The position numbers were made by a program, and so were the translations under genes. This document shows positions 1 through 11,205 of a stretch of DNA of 64,000 nt, piece by piece (position 1 is the first letter of the stretch; every line of letters begins with the position of its first letter). The stretch is from Sipunculus nudus. Its lineage: Eukaryota; Annelida; Sipuncula; Golfingiida; Sipunculidae. The notes below the pieces were generated by a model, which made no database searches, was not told where the DNA came from, and worked only from the letters and a program-made list of their open reading frames with translations. The stretch lies in NCBI GenBank assembly GCA_026874595.1, contig CM049306.1, positions 64,302,019 through 64,366,018 on the forward strand. Reading direction: 5' to 3'.

Positions 1-640
1 GGAGAGCTAGACTACTTATGTTACAACCATCAAGCAGTAAGTTTGGACAACACAAATTATAGTTCTATAAGCTGGCATAGATAGAAAATGTGTTAATATC
101 ATGAACACTGCAATTTTTTTCAACCATAAATGATATCTCCTTGCTCATTTGGATTTATCATGAATAAAATTAGGTTGGACAGTTTCCTTTTTTGAAAGCT
201 GCCTCAAAGGTATATAAATATATTGTTATATTTTATATTCACTTAAATAATTTTAAATATTCCATCAGACAATGCATTTTCTTTATTTAAAAGATTATTT
301 ATTTTTATAACCTCGTTTAGTATTTCACCATACTGGCTCTTTATAATGGCAGGCATTCTGGAAGTATTTAAATTGTATGTAGTACATCATACAAACCTAT
401 TTTGATGTAAATCATAATATAGGATATGGTCCTGGAATTTAATAACTTCATTTATTTCTAATATTATTAAAATACTGTAAATATACATTTCCTGTGGAGT
501 TTACACTCAAATGTGTACAAATTTCATGAATTAATTTAAAAAAGTGCACAACCTGTAAAGTGATTGTGAAAACTTCAATAGAAATAATGGATATTTGCCT
601 TCCAGTTTAGAGAGACCCCGTTCACATGAGTAAAAAGCTT
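1..640. other. AT-rich sequence without a recognisable gene
   Basis: This stretch is AT-rich with short homopolymer runs. I see no open frame of note, no splice-flanked exon and no match to the repeat families elsewhere in the window. It is probably intron or intergenic spacer. Confidence 0.6.
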
Positions 641-645
641 GCAGA

Positions 646-1080
646 TATGCTGCTGGGTTTCCCGCCGCAACGTACCAGCAGCCGCTGTCTGGTATCCCAT
701 TGTCCAATCAAAAAGCTAATATACAGCCTCATGAATACTGTTCCTGCTACACACAAGCATTCCTGTTGGTACATTGTGGGAATGTTGCTGAAGCGTTCAT
801 GCTAGGTACCAGCATTCCTTTGGGAATGTTGCTGGAATGTTCCCGCTATGTACCAGCAGCCCCTGCCAGGTATTCCATCGTCTAATCAAAAACCTAATAT
901 ACCTCACGAATACTGTTAGAACATACACGCAACACTGATTTGCATGGTAATTTTGACGCTCCAGGAACATTGCTGGAATGTTCCTGCTACACACAAGCAT
1001 TCCTGGAACATTCCCGCTATGTACCAGCATTCCTCTGGGTATGTTGCCAGGACATTCCTGCTACATACCACCATTCCTCT
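646..1080. repeat. Duplicated ~178-bp repeat rich in GGAATGTTCC-type palindromes
   Basis: A block starting near 672 (GTACCAGCAGCC, then a TCCAATCAAAAA stretch) recurs at 850, an offset of about 178 bases. Between and after the copies the sequence is packed with GGAATGTTCC, GGAACATTCC and TACCAGCATTCC words, each partly palindromic. The short open frames on both strands here follow from the repetition and do not look like genes. The array directly abuts the 5'-truncated copia remnant. Confidence 0.6.
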
Positions 1081-1094
1081 TGAAAGCACAGTAA

Positions 1095-2133
1095 TCAGAA
1101 AGAAGGTTTCAAGTCAGAGCTTTAAAGGAAAATTTCAGTCCAGGACAAAAGGTTTATTTTAAGAGTGATTTTAACATTTAACAGATGGCATAGTCCAGGA
1201 AAAATGATTGGACACGCCAACAAAATAGTGTTTGTGAGACATGGATACCAGTTTGTAGACTCATGAAAGTTGGTCAAAAATTTAAGAACAGAAATCCTCC
1301 AAACCAGTCTGTTAAGCAACACCAGGATAAACAGTACTTATAGAAGAGCCCACCATCCCTTCCAAAGTCATTTAGGAGAAACAAATAATTGAATCTGAGG
1401 ATCAAGAAGAGCAAAATGTCCCTTTGGGAAGGGACAGGTCTATTCATACTGATGAAACTAACAAAATAAGAGAACAAGTGACAAATCAGGAAATGAACAC
1501 TACACAGGAAGATGACCAAACAAATCAGAGTGTAACAGAAAATCCAATCCTGACAGACTGCAGTGGAAGACACAGTAGAATTACACATGAAGAAAAGATT
1601 GCTTGTAAGAAGGATTAACCAAGTAAAGGTGACAAAATCCAGTATTGCCCTTCTGGAAGTGAATGGATAGAAGAAACTGTTTAAGGTAGAGGTGGTAAAG
1701 CCACAGGGAAAAATAAGTATTACTTCAATGTGTCGAACAAACTAGATGGAAGTAAGATGGGTGTAGACTTGAAAATCATTGAATTTGAGAAAATAATTGA
1801 ATTTGGAAATGAAACCTCAGGTGAAGAAGATGAAAAGTCAATATGACTTCCATATCAAAGGAAAATCATGCAGATCCACAGGTGATACAGGCTAAGCAGA
1901 AGGAATTAGAGATTCAGAGAACTTTTGAAGTTTTTAAAGAGGTTAATAATAAAGGACAAAACACACTTTCCACAAGATGGGTTATCACAGAGAAAATTCT
2001 TCCAGATGGTAGTAAGGGAATAAAAGCTAGGCTGGTAGTCCATGGGTTTTTCAGAAGAGCAGCACGTGGGTTTGGAGAAGAGTAGCACATCCAAGCAGAC
2101 TTACCTACAGCAGCAAAATCAACTTTGAGAGTT
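1095..2133 (+). pseudogene. Ty1/copia pol remnant: integrase C-terminus, spacer, first part of RT
   Basis: This is a decayed copia polyprotein read on the plus strand. At about 1126-1266 the reading RWHSPGKMIG followed by VFVRHGYQFV resembles the domain after the integrase core of copia elements. At about 1629-1830 a GDKIQY...PSGSEWIEETV and GKATGKNKYYFNV stretch matches the linker between integrase and RT. From 1843 the N-terminal part of the RVT_2 reverse transcriptase is recognisable by STRWVITEK, then GIKARLVVHGF, and after an in-frame stop at 2083-2085 by QADLPTAAKSTLRV. There are several stops and shifts. The integrase core, protease, gag and 5' LTR are absent, so the element is 5'-truncated at about 1095. 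The coding frame is interrupted at 2132-2137 by an A element and resumes at 3998. Confidence 0.85.
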
Positions 2134-3993
2134 TTTTAGCTCAGCTGACTATAAGTCATCTGAGCTATAGTCGTGGTCCATTGTCCGTCTGTCCGTCTGT
2201 CCGTCCGTCCGTCTGTCCGTCCGTCCGTCCGTAGATGTGGCACGTTTTGAAACCGTGAGACCTAGGAATCCTACCAAGCCGAAAACTGGGTCCTTGTGAC
2301 TTCGTTCCTTTGAGAAATTAAGGAAAAACCTCAATTTTTTATTAAAATCCTATTTTCACACTTCAGGACTGCCTAATATCAAAACCACTCATCTGTTTTT
2401 CCTCATATTTTCCCTAAATATTCCTCTATATAGTTCTTATGTACATGCCAGAAATTAAGTCTGTAAAGTATAAATTCTTTAAGTTATGGGCCCAAACATA
2501 ATGGACTTTGTAAAAAATCAGGAAAAATAATAACTCGCTTAATATGAAAAATTTTGAAACTAGAGTCTATTTTCTCAAGTATATAACAATGTTTAATTAA
2601 GATTCAATTGTTTACCCAAAATTAGATCTGAATTTTGTAGATTTTTTAAGTTATTAGCATAAAAAAAAATCAGTACCTTAAATTTTGCCCAACTTTGACC
2701 ATGGCACATTTTTTTCCTGTAAGCACCATTGATTTAATTTTCACAGCATGTAAACATAAATATTTAGTTTGTCTAAATCTGAAATTTGAAAATAAAAGCT
2801 TGAAAATTAAGCTAGTTATTGATTTTTTTTCTGTAGTCACTTGCTTTGATTACAGATGCAGGGTCCCACTCCAGGTCACTGGAAGTCAGCTATGCCAGGG
2901 TTTCTGATTTGTTACAGTCACTGGGGGAGATCCCCTGCTGTGACAGGTGTACAGTTATTCTCATATCACCACCCCAATCATCCCCCCCCCCCTGCAAAAC
3001 CAACCCACCAAGTGTTATGCAGTAATTGTTATTGTTTTCACTGTATCTCCTTAATTGTAATGCTGTTTCCACTCCGATATGCAAAAACTTTCCTTGAAAA
3101 AATAATTCAAGGTGTAATCCAGAAGATGCAATGTTGTGTAATGTAGCATTTTTAAAGAAATCAATTTTCTTTTAAATGATTTTAACAAATATAATTGAAC
3201 CCATCAGTATGCTTAAATTATTATAAAACATGAAGCACATTATGGATAAATAAAGACACAATTAAAAATTGTGAAATCTAAATCAAGTATTATTTTTAGA
3301 TATTTATTGTTTTGTAGATTTAAAAGATATATTTTTGTGGTAAAAAATAAATAAACATTTGTATGCATGATGTGGTGTTATCTGACAAGATTGATATTAA
3401 ATGATGCTATTGAGAATTATGAATCAACTTTTATATTCAGATATATATGTTAAATTGGAAATGTATAGAAATATAAACTTAAATTAGAAAATAATTGATG
3501 TGATAAAAAAATGAGGATTTAATACAAACATTTGTTCATTATTTTTCTGCCTCAGCAGAATTTGAGATCAGGCTTTGTTTGCCCTGTTTTATGTTGTTAA
3601 TTAGCTATATAATAACTGTATACATTTCATAAAAAAAAATACATATATATTTAATAATATATATTATACAAAAAAATAGATTCAATTGAACAAATGTGTA
3701 AACTACTGAAATGTCAACAGTTAATCGAAAAACCAACTAATAATCATGGTAATAGTACAGATCATTTGTTCATAAACTGCTCACATGCTTTAGTTTCAAC
3801 ATTAGGAAACACATGGTCAGGTCACAATATATTTTTTGCAACAATTTCTTGCTCATCAATACAAACCAATCATATAAACCAACCATGGCCTTTATTACCT
3901 CTTCCTCTTACACTTTATCTCCGTTTGATATTATTTTAGATTTTTACCTTCAAGGTTAACGTCAGCTGAGCACAGTGACCCATAGGTCCCTTG
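2134..3993 (+). mobile_element. A-family Helentron-like element (copy A1), inserted in the copia RT
   Basis: The 5' end reads TTTTTAGCTCAGCTGAC, and this end can fold (TAGCTCAG... with ...CTGAGCTA at about 2160). A GTCC microsatellite follows at about 2185-2232. The 3' end carries GTCAGCTGAGC (3961-3971), the complement of the 5' repeat, then the near-palindrome GACCCATAGGTC, then CCCTTG at a T-run. The copia frame stops at 2131 and resumes at 3998, which fixes the boundaries to within a few Ts. There is no target duplication beyond T. The interior is AT-rich with a poly-C run at 2983-2992 and no credible coding sequence. Asymmetric terminal repeats, T-run insertion and a 3' palindrome are Helentron/HINE traits. 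Membership in that class is inference because no enzyme is encoded. Confidence 0.75.
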
Positions 3994-3997
3994 TTTT

Positions 3998-5170
3998 GCA
4001 GTTGCTGCTAACAAAAGGTGGAAGCATCAAACGATAGATATTAAAGCTGCATTTCTTCAGGGAAAAGAAATAGAAAGGGATGTATAACTGAAGCCTCCCC
4101 CAGAAGCAGAGACACAAGGTTGTATATGGAAGTTAAAAAAAGTTGCCTATGGGCTGGATGATGCAGCTCGAAATTGGTTTTTCATTGGTTGGGAATTCCT
4201 GAAGATGCAAAACTGTAAGCAGTCTCTTCATGACAAGGCACTTTTTCGATGGTAAGATAAAGGGGAACTCCAAGGTGTTTTCTTGATGCATGTAGATGAC
4301 TTTTTGTTGGCAGGAACTGAATTGTTCAAGAACAAAGTGGTGAAGCCTCTGTGTAAGAAGTTTAAAGGAGGTAAACAACAGGATGGAACATTTTGATACA
4401 TTGGATTAGACATTACCAACAGCAAAAGTATATTAATGAGAGGATTCCCATAGAAATAACAACTTGGAGAAAACAAGAAAAACAAGCTTTCCTAAATGAT
4501 GAGGAAATTAGAAATTCCAGAGGAATTTTGGGACAGTTGAACTGGATTAGTATTCAGACAAGACTGGATGTGACTTTTGATATGTTAAGCCTCAGTACTG
4601 TGACAAAACACCCCCAGTACAGCTTGTAATTGAACCCAACAGGGCAGTTCAAAAAGTCAAAATGAGGAAAAGTGGTATTCTGTATCATAAGCTGGGGAAA
4701 TTTGAAGATCTGAGTTTAGAAGTCTTTGCGGACTCAGCACGGGCAAATTTGCCTGGAGACAATTCAAGTGCTGGGGGCTATATTATTTTCTTTGTAACAA
4801 GGACAGATACAAAGAGACTCAGTGTCCCACTGGATTGGTCAGCCAGTAAGATACAAAGGATTGTACATTGTACTCTTGCTGCAGAAGCTCTAGCCATGCC
4901 AGGAAGTGTTGATAGTGCAATTTACTTAGGATGCATGCTGACAGAATTGTATCAGGACAATTACAAGTTCAACAAAGTGCTAGTATTTGTGAATACTAAC
5001 AACAAGTCTTTGCATGAGAACCTTCAATCGACAAAAAAAAGTGCATGAAAAAAGATTAAGGGTCATTTTGCAGAATTTCAGGAGATGCTAAACAAAGGTG
5101 ATGTACAGAAAGTTACCTGGATTTCTTCAGAAAGCCTTATTAGCTGATCTGTTGAAAAAAAGGGTGTATG
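3998..5170 (+). pseudogene. Ty1/copia pol remnant: catalytic half of RT and RNase H
   Basis: Directly after the A1 insertion the copia frame continues as AVAANKRWKHQTIDIKAAFL, the block holding the first catalytic aspartate. KVAYGLDDAARNW (compare LYGLKQAPRQW) follows. HVDD at 4289-4300 stands for the YVDD active site, in frame with the start of this segment. A shifted frame from 4393 carries the thumb/connection block GQLNWISIQTRLDVTFD. RNase H occupies a third frame, 4662-5048, with FADSARAN (first acidic residue), AAEALAM (glutamate) and a DNKSL-like NTNNKSLHEN stretch. It decays through ADLLKK-like text near 5150. At least three stops and two frameshifts make it non-functional. Confidence 0.85.
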
Positions 5171-5566
5171 TAGTGATTTGTTTTTGTCTCATTTAACCCA
5201 GGCAGTTTAGAAGAGCACACCTTGTCTGAATAGGATACCCTGTAGCCACCATGTCTCGTATGTTAATTAGGTAGGGTAGTGCTGTTAGAAAGACCACTCC
5301 GTTACTCTAAATTGGATTCCCTCTAGTCACTCTGATAAAAAATTTACATGCTACTAAATTAGTATTTAGGTATGTAAATACCTTGGTTCTGTTAGACATA
5401 TATGTTTTATCATTACATGTCTGGTTTGTACTCATGTTAACTTGGACTACTCATTGATTCTTATATGCCATTTCATCCATGTGCAAATTGACTCTTGAAG
5501 GACATGTGAGAAAGACTTTGCTGAAAGTTTACAGTTCCAGTGAGATGTGTCTTTTTGTAAACATTA
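5171..5566 (+). other. Probable 3' non-coding part of the copia element
   Basis: This lies between the end of the RNase H remnant and the F1 insertion. I see no open frame and no match to other repeats in the window. Position suggests copia 3' sequence that continues, beyond the nested insertions, at about 10791. Confidence 0.35.
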
Positions 5567-5671
5567 TTGTATCCCCAGACAAAGTCGGGATACTATGGTT
5601 TCACGACGGTCCCACGCCACCGCAGAAAAACCTTGTGAGCGGGATAACTCAAAAAATATTTCACTGATCTT
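5567..5671 (+). mobile_element. F-family Helentron-like element F1, 5' part
   Basis: It begins TTGTATCCCCAGACAAAGTC and is followed by GGGATAC, so the 5' end folds on itself. The segment matches 11206-11335 (copy F2) base for base with few changes, up to ATTTCACTGATCTTTTT. There the B1 element interrupts it, and F1 resumes at 10282. Confidence 0.8.
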
Positions 5672-6916
5672 TTTAGTGAACCTGTGAGCTTATGCGATGG
5701 TGCGGCATCGTCCGTCGTGTGTCGTGCGTCATACGTCGTGCATCGTCTGTATGTTAACCATAGCTATCTCAAAAACGGCAGGAGCTAGCAGCACCAAATT
5801 TTTTTGCAAATATTCAGTCATCCAAAAAACTATATAGGATTTTGTTTATTTTTTTTCTAACTGCATTTTCTTAGATTTTATAGGGATAAAGCTAAAAAAA
5901 CTTTAAAAATCTTCTTCTCTGAAACTGTCCAGCCATATTGTCCAATATTTCACAGAAATGATCCCTGGAACAATCTTTCTCAAGTTTGTTCGAATGGTTC
6001 CAGTTCGGAGATTTTTGGCTGAGTTACAGGAGGTTGAATTTTGTTAACTGTGCAAAAAAGCATATTAAAATTTAAATCTCAGAAACGGCTGGAGCTATCA
6101 TCACCAAATTTTATGCCAATGTTGGTCACATGAGTCATGTCTGAAATTCAGGTATTGGTGGCGCCACCTGCATCGGGCTTTTTTGAACAGGGGTCATCAG
6201 TGCCTGTATCACACTGAGGACTACAAAAAACTTCTTCTCTGAAACCATATGGCCAAAATGTTTAATATCGCACAGAAACTATCCTAGGGTAGTGCTTTCT
6301 GAAGTTTGTTCAAATGATCTCTTTTCAGTGACTTTTGGCTAAGTTATGGGAAGCTGAAATTAGTCATATGCCATAACAGCCCATTTTAGCTCAGTGGCTA
6401 CAGAGATCTTCTTCTCAAAATCCACTGGGCCAAATTCTTAAATCTCACAAATTTATTATCCTCAGATGTTGATAATTCAAGTTTGTTCAAATGGTTTTGG
6501 TTCAGTGCTTTTTGGCTGAGTTACGGGAAGCTGAACTTAGCCAGTTTGCTGTATCTTCCTATATGAGTTATAAACCTGTGAAACGTTTTTCGACTGATGC
6601 CACTGAAGCCAGTTTGTTAAATATTTTACAAGAATAATCCCTACAATAATTCTTATAATAATTGTCATAAATGGTTCCACATGAATAATTTTTGGCTGAA
6701 TTTTGGAGATTGAATTGAGTCATTTTACCATATATGTTAGCTGTGTTATGCTGTTACATCTAGCCTGGCACCAGTTTATCAGCATCTATTACATCATACC
6801 ACTAGACATTTAGATTTCAGGTTATCTTTGGTTAATATTGACAAGAAAGTTTTTTTAAAAGCTTTTAAAAAATTTAGATTTATGATTTAAGTTATTCATC
6901 ATACCAGGCAATGTTA

Positions 6917-7714
6917 AGGCCGGCATACACGTTGCGGCCCGACTCAACTCAACTCAACTGGGCCCGACTGAACAGATTTTCTCAAGTTTTCTACAGTTTC
7001 GTTCAGTTTTTGACCCTGCAGACTGACGAAAACGGGGATGCATACACATAACGACCCGACTCAACTCAACTCAATCGACAGCAGAGGCGGTACATTCAAA
7101 TCAACAAAAATAGTGACAAGCTTGTGACATATGAAAGCAAAGTCAAAGCAAAGTCATTAATACATGTCATATTATTTATCAGTATACATGTATGTATCTG
7201 TTAGTCGCCCTTTCAATTCTTCTCATCGCATTGCTGAATTAATTTATCCTAGTTTGATATAATTTTAGTCTATAAAATAGTATTCGATGTCCTGTGATAT
7301 ACACTATATATTCTACATCCGTGAACATGAAGCATATTGATATTATGCTGACATTGTACTGGTGACATTAGCTATATAGATCTATATTCATATATAATGC
7401 GCGCATAGTGCTCATGTAATGTATTGCTGTCTTTCTCTGCACCATACGATTTTGGCCAAAAAGATCACATGACCGAGGTACTCATGTGATCAGAGACGTA
7501 GATGCGATTGGTTGCTGACTGTACTTCTGAACGACGCGACTCAACTGGACACGATTTTTTCTGACACTGCCAGAAACCAAAAACTAACGCCGACTGGTGC
7601 CGACTCTGTTTGAGTCGGGTCATTGACGCGCATACACTTTGCGACGCGACTCAACTCAACTCAACAAAACAGTTTTTGACCTGTTGAGTCGGGTCACAAC
7701 GTGTATGCCGGCCT
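6917..7714. mobile_element. Non-autonomous PIF/Harbinger-type MITE with TTA target duplication
   Basis: The left end AGGCCGGCATACACGTTG (6917 on) is the exact complement of the right end CAACGTGTATGCCGGCCT (ending 7714). With two mismatches the inverted repeat extends to about 32 bases, into CCCGACTCAAC. TTA flanks both sides (6914-6916 and 7715-7717), and the empty site with a single TTA is present in copy B2 at 17543-17545. Subterminal GACTCAACTCAACTCAAC repeats lie at both ends. The middle is AT-rich and non-coding. A TTA duplication with GGC-type ends fits PIF/Harbinger; the superfamily call is inference, the boundaries are direct. Confidence 0.85.
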
Positions 7715-8249
7715 TTACAATCATGGATATTCAGCTCTCTGTGGCTATATAAAGACAACTGTACATGGAATAAAAATTATTGGTATCCCTACTCAACTTA
7801 ATTCAAGAATTTGCCATCAATGAGATATATCTGTATTTTAATTTTGCATTCAGTATGCATCAGTAATAATTTTACATATATTACTGATTTCTTTTTTTAT
7901 AAAAAGTCAGCTGAAAAACATTTTGTATTGGGAAAATAAATTTCAAAGTTATTTCAAGTAGGGACCACTTTTGTGTACAGATGGCAGCACATGGTTTACC
8001 ATTGGCAGATTGCCAGTGCCTTGATGTTTGCCAGTAGCCAAGATAATGTCAGCTCTATAAATAGTTTTGGCACAGTGCCAGGATTAGAAGAAGTGCAGCC
8101 AGGTATAGGTCAAGAGTTCACTCAGTGCAGTAGCTGCATTCTATTTATAGCTTTAGAAGACTGCTCACTGCATTATATTTGGCACCAAAGTTCAGCCTGA
8201 ATCTATTTATAGCCTTTGCAGACTGCCAACTGTGTCAGATTATGCAGTA

Positions 8250-8335
8250 GGTCAAGAGTTCACTCAGTGCAGCCAGGTACAGGTCAAAAGTTCACTCAGT
8301 CTAGCCAGGTGCAGGTCAAGAGTTCACTCAGGTCA
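8250..8335. repeat. ~31-bp minisatellite within B elements
   Basis: Repeats alternate between AGGTCAAGAGTTCACTCAGT and AGGTCAAAAGTTCACTCAGT, joined by GCAGCCAGGTACA or CTAGCCAGGTGC. The same array occurs in the other B copies near 18065-18150, 24268-24430, 46010-46345, 51330-51420 and 61045-61125, with differing unit numbers. Confidence 0.7.
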
Positions 8336-8503
8336 CTTGGGGGCAAATGCCTTACTCACCTAAGCCTTGTCAGCCCAGTGCATCAAACTCTGGGGAAGTT
8401 TGATGTATTGGACTGATATTTTGACCTGTCTATGCGTCTTTGATGGTATTCTTATTTACAAGACAGGTGGTGCCACCTACATTGACTTTTGCAGTTTTGC
8501 ATC

Positions 8504-10155
8504 GTCGCTTAGGTTTCCGGAGAACTCCTCCATAACCACTGGGCAGAATTTTTTTAAATTTGGAATTATGATCGGTCACATGTGAACTGCTGCGCCCTCA
8601 TTTTTGGTTGACCTCTGACCTTTCCTCTCTGCCCAGTGTCCATTTGTGCTTCTGTTTCCACACATAAACCCACATATCTCGGGAACCATTAGACCGATCA
8701 GGCTAAAAATTTTGCACAAATGTAGCCCTTGGAAAGCTTTATAACACCTGCAACCATTTTTGCACAGCGTCCATCTGTTCATCTGCCTTGGGATAAAAAC
8801 ACTCATATCTCTGCATTGGTTGGCCTTATCCATCTGAAATTTTGCATGTGTATACATCCTGGACAGCTTTCTTGATTTTATGACAGGTGGCGCCACCTAC
8901 GTTCACATTTAAGCTGCAGACATCCAAGCTCATATCTCGGGAACCATTGGACCAAAATTTTGCATGTTTTTAGATCTCCCATAGCTTTTTATTATACGCA
9001 AAACTGGTGGTGCCACCTGCAACCATTTTTGCACAGCGTCCATCTGTTCCTCTGCCTTTGGATAAAATCACTCAATAATTCGTCAGTGGTTTGACTTATC
9101 CACCTGATATTTTGCAGGTTTATACATCCTTAACAGCTTTCATGATTTCATGACAGGTGGCGCCACCTACTTTCAGATTTATGCTGCAGACATTCAAGCT
9201 CATATCTCAGGAACCATTTGACCGATTGGGCAAAAAATTTTGCATGTTTATAGATCTCACATAGCTCTTTATCATACGCAAAAGCCATGGCGCTACCTGT
9301 AAACATTTTGCACAGCGTCCGTCTGATTTGTTTGCCGTGAGATAAAATCACTCATATCTCAGCAGTGGTTTGACATATCTGCCTAAAATTTTGCAGGTTT
9401 ATACATCTTGGATAGCTTTCTGGATTTTGTGGCAGGTGGCACCACCTACATTTATGTATATGCTGCAGACATTCAGGCTTATATCTCAGGACTGATTTGA
9501 CATATCCCCCTGAAATTTTGCATGTGTATAGATCTCACATAGCTCTTAATCATACACAAAATTGGTGGTGCCACCTGCCACCATTTTCACAGCATCTGTC
9601 TGTTTGTCTGCCGTGGGATAAAATCACTCATATTTTGGCAGTGGTTTGACATATCTGCCTAAAATTTGCAGGTTTATACATCCAGGACAGCTCTCTTGAT
9701 TTTATGACAGGTGGCACCACCTACATTCTAGTTTACGCTGCAGATATCCAAGCTCATATCTCGGGAATCGTTTGAGGGATTGGGCCAAAGTTTTGCATGT
9801 GTATAGATCTCCCATAGCTCTTTATCATACGCAAATCTGGTGGCGCCGCCTGCAACCATTTTTGCACAGCTTCCATCTGTTCATCTGCCTTGTCATAAAA
9901 TCACTCATATCTCAGTTGGGTTTGACTTATCCACCTGAAATTTTGCAGGTTTATACATCCTTGACAGCTTTTATGATTTTATGACAGGTGGCGCCACCTA
10001 CATTTATGTATACGCTGCAGACATTCAGGCTTATATCTCAGGACTGGTTTGACATATCCCCCTGAAATTTTTCATGTGTATAGGTCTCACATAGCTCTCA
10101 ACCATACACAAAATTGGTGGTGCCACCTGCAAACATTTTTGCACAGCATCCGTGT
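8504..10155 (+). mobile_element. C-family fragment C1 (both termini missing) inside B1
   Basis: From TAGGTTTCCGGAGAACTCC onward the sequence follows the interior of the complete C copy at 34691-36400. It is built from a ~280-bp tandem unit with two GGTGGCGCCACC-like palindromes per unit. The palindromes lie near 8886, 9007, 9157, 9284, 9434, 9566, 9710, 9839, 9987 and 10115, about 130 and 150 bases apart in alternation. Neither C end (TTGTATCCGCC, TTCTAG) is present, and B sequence resumes at TAGTGTTTAGTACTTG. It is a truncated or recombined C insertion. Confidence 0.7.
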
Positions 10156-10281
10156 AGTGTTTAGTACTTGCATTGTTCATATACATGTTACACATGTTCT
10201 TGAAAAGTAATGGTCCAGCATTGAAGCATTATACCTGATGTAATCTCGTTGCACAGGTTCGCATTAGGCCTGTAGGCCTTG

Positions 10282-10790
10282 TTCAAACTTTACATATGTA
10301 TAGATATAGGTAAGGGGACGAAGCCTATTTAAAATGGGGTCATAACCTATGATAGGAGAGTGACCTTGACCTTGAATAGGTCAATTTTTGCTGAAAATAA
10401 CACAAATTCTTAAATATCTCAAGTAAGCTTGCATTGACTGGTCCAAAAATCAAGGTGACCGAAGATCTTGGACAGCCTTGTAATATACCGGAAACTGGTG
10501 GCGCCACCTATTATCCTTTTCTTGTTTTTACGCCTTTTAATACATATACCCCCATAATTGCCACTTGCTTAATGTAAGCATTATAAGTCAAAAACTAATG
10601 GACAGATTTCTTTCATATTATGCACATGTAGAGAGATGAGTTATGGGATGAGGTCTATTTACATTTGGGTCATGACCTTTACCACGAGAGTGGCCTTGAC
10701 CTTTAATGTGTCCAGATTTGGTGAAAATCACACACCTCTTGTGATAACTCCAGTGTTGATAGCCATATGGATTACAAACATGACTGATGA
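10282..10790 (+). mobile_element. F1 element, continuation after the B1 insertion
   Basis: TTCAAACTTTACATATGTAT at 10282 aligns with 11335 of F2, and similarity continues through the GGTGGCGCCACC site near 10498 and ACCTCTTGTGATA near 10735. It stops matching F2 at about 10790. The F 3' end (TGTCTGGGGATAC) is not found here, so this copy is 3'-truncated. Confidence 0.75.
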
Positions 10791-11123
10791 TCTGTACCTG
10801 CTGCACAAGTTAGGGGGCACTACCTACAATTTCTGATTTTAATGAATTTTTATCAGATTTTTCAACTTTGGCCTTGTCAGCAGAATATCTTCTTAAAGCA
10901 TATGGTGGATTTTTATGAAACATGGAACATACCTCTCCAGTTTAAATCTATAACTGAGACATATACAGATATACATCCATGGGAGAACAAATATTTTGTA
11001 CTTGTTACTGTTACCACCTATAAACACATGTTCTTTTGGCTGAGGGCTTTTGTCAGTCCTGCTGATATTCTAGTTTGTTCTGTCCCCATTAGTCTGAAAA
11101 TTTTTTTATGTCATTCATTAAAG
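10791..11123 (+). other. Unassigned sequence, possibly copia 3' region
   Basis: This lies between the truncated F1 and a polypurine stretch. A 100-codon open frame runs 10842-11144, but it has no recognisable motif and ends across the putative LTR start, so I do not call it a gene. Confidence 0.3.
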
Positions 11124-11205
11124 AAACAAGGAGGGGATTGTTAATATTTATTTATGTACTATTGTTTGTCAGCATGTAACCTAGCACATAGCTTGTTTAG
11201 TGTAG

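Larger units (their letters stand above)
5672..10281 (+). mobile_element. B-family Helentron-like element B1, inserted in F1
   Basis: The 5' end is TTTTTAGTGAACCTGTGAGC (consensus elsewhere TTAGCGAACCTGTG), followed by a GTCCGTCGTGTGTCG-like stretch. The 3' end is GCACAGGTTCGCATTAGGCC, then TGTAGGCCTTG. The repeat GCGAACCTGTG is thus inverted asymmetrically, and AGGCCTGTAGGCCT can fold just before the terminus. The uninterrupted target is seen in F2 (AATCTTTTTCAAAC near 11330), so the insertion is in a T-run with no duplicated target. The interior has many sites of the GGTGGCGCCACC type, a nested MITE (6917-7714) and C-family sequence (8504-10155). No coding region is recognised. Confidence 0.75.

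Noticed and set aside
2856-3146. Frames reading through ...GHWKSAMPGF... in several A copies
   Set aside because: These are shared by A1, A9, A10 and A11 because the elements are copies. The frames break at the variable poly-C run and no conserved start, domain or splice site supports coding.
6385-6420. TTTTAGCTCAGTGGCTAC resembling a tRNA A-box
   Set aside because: No B-box, cloverleaf or acceptor stem follows at the right distance. It is conserved in all B copies as ordinary interior sequence, and the similar A-element start TTAGCTCAGCTGAC likewise lacks a tRNA body.
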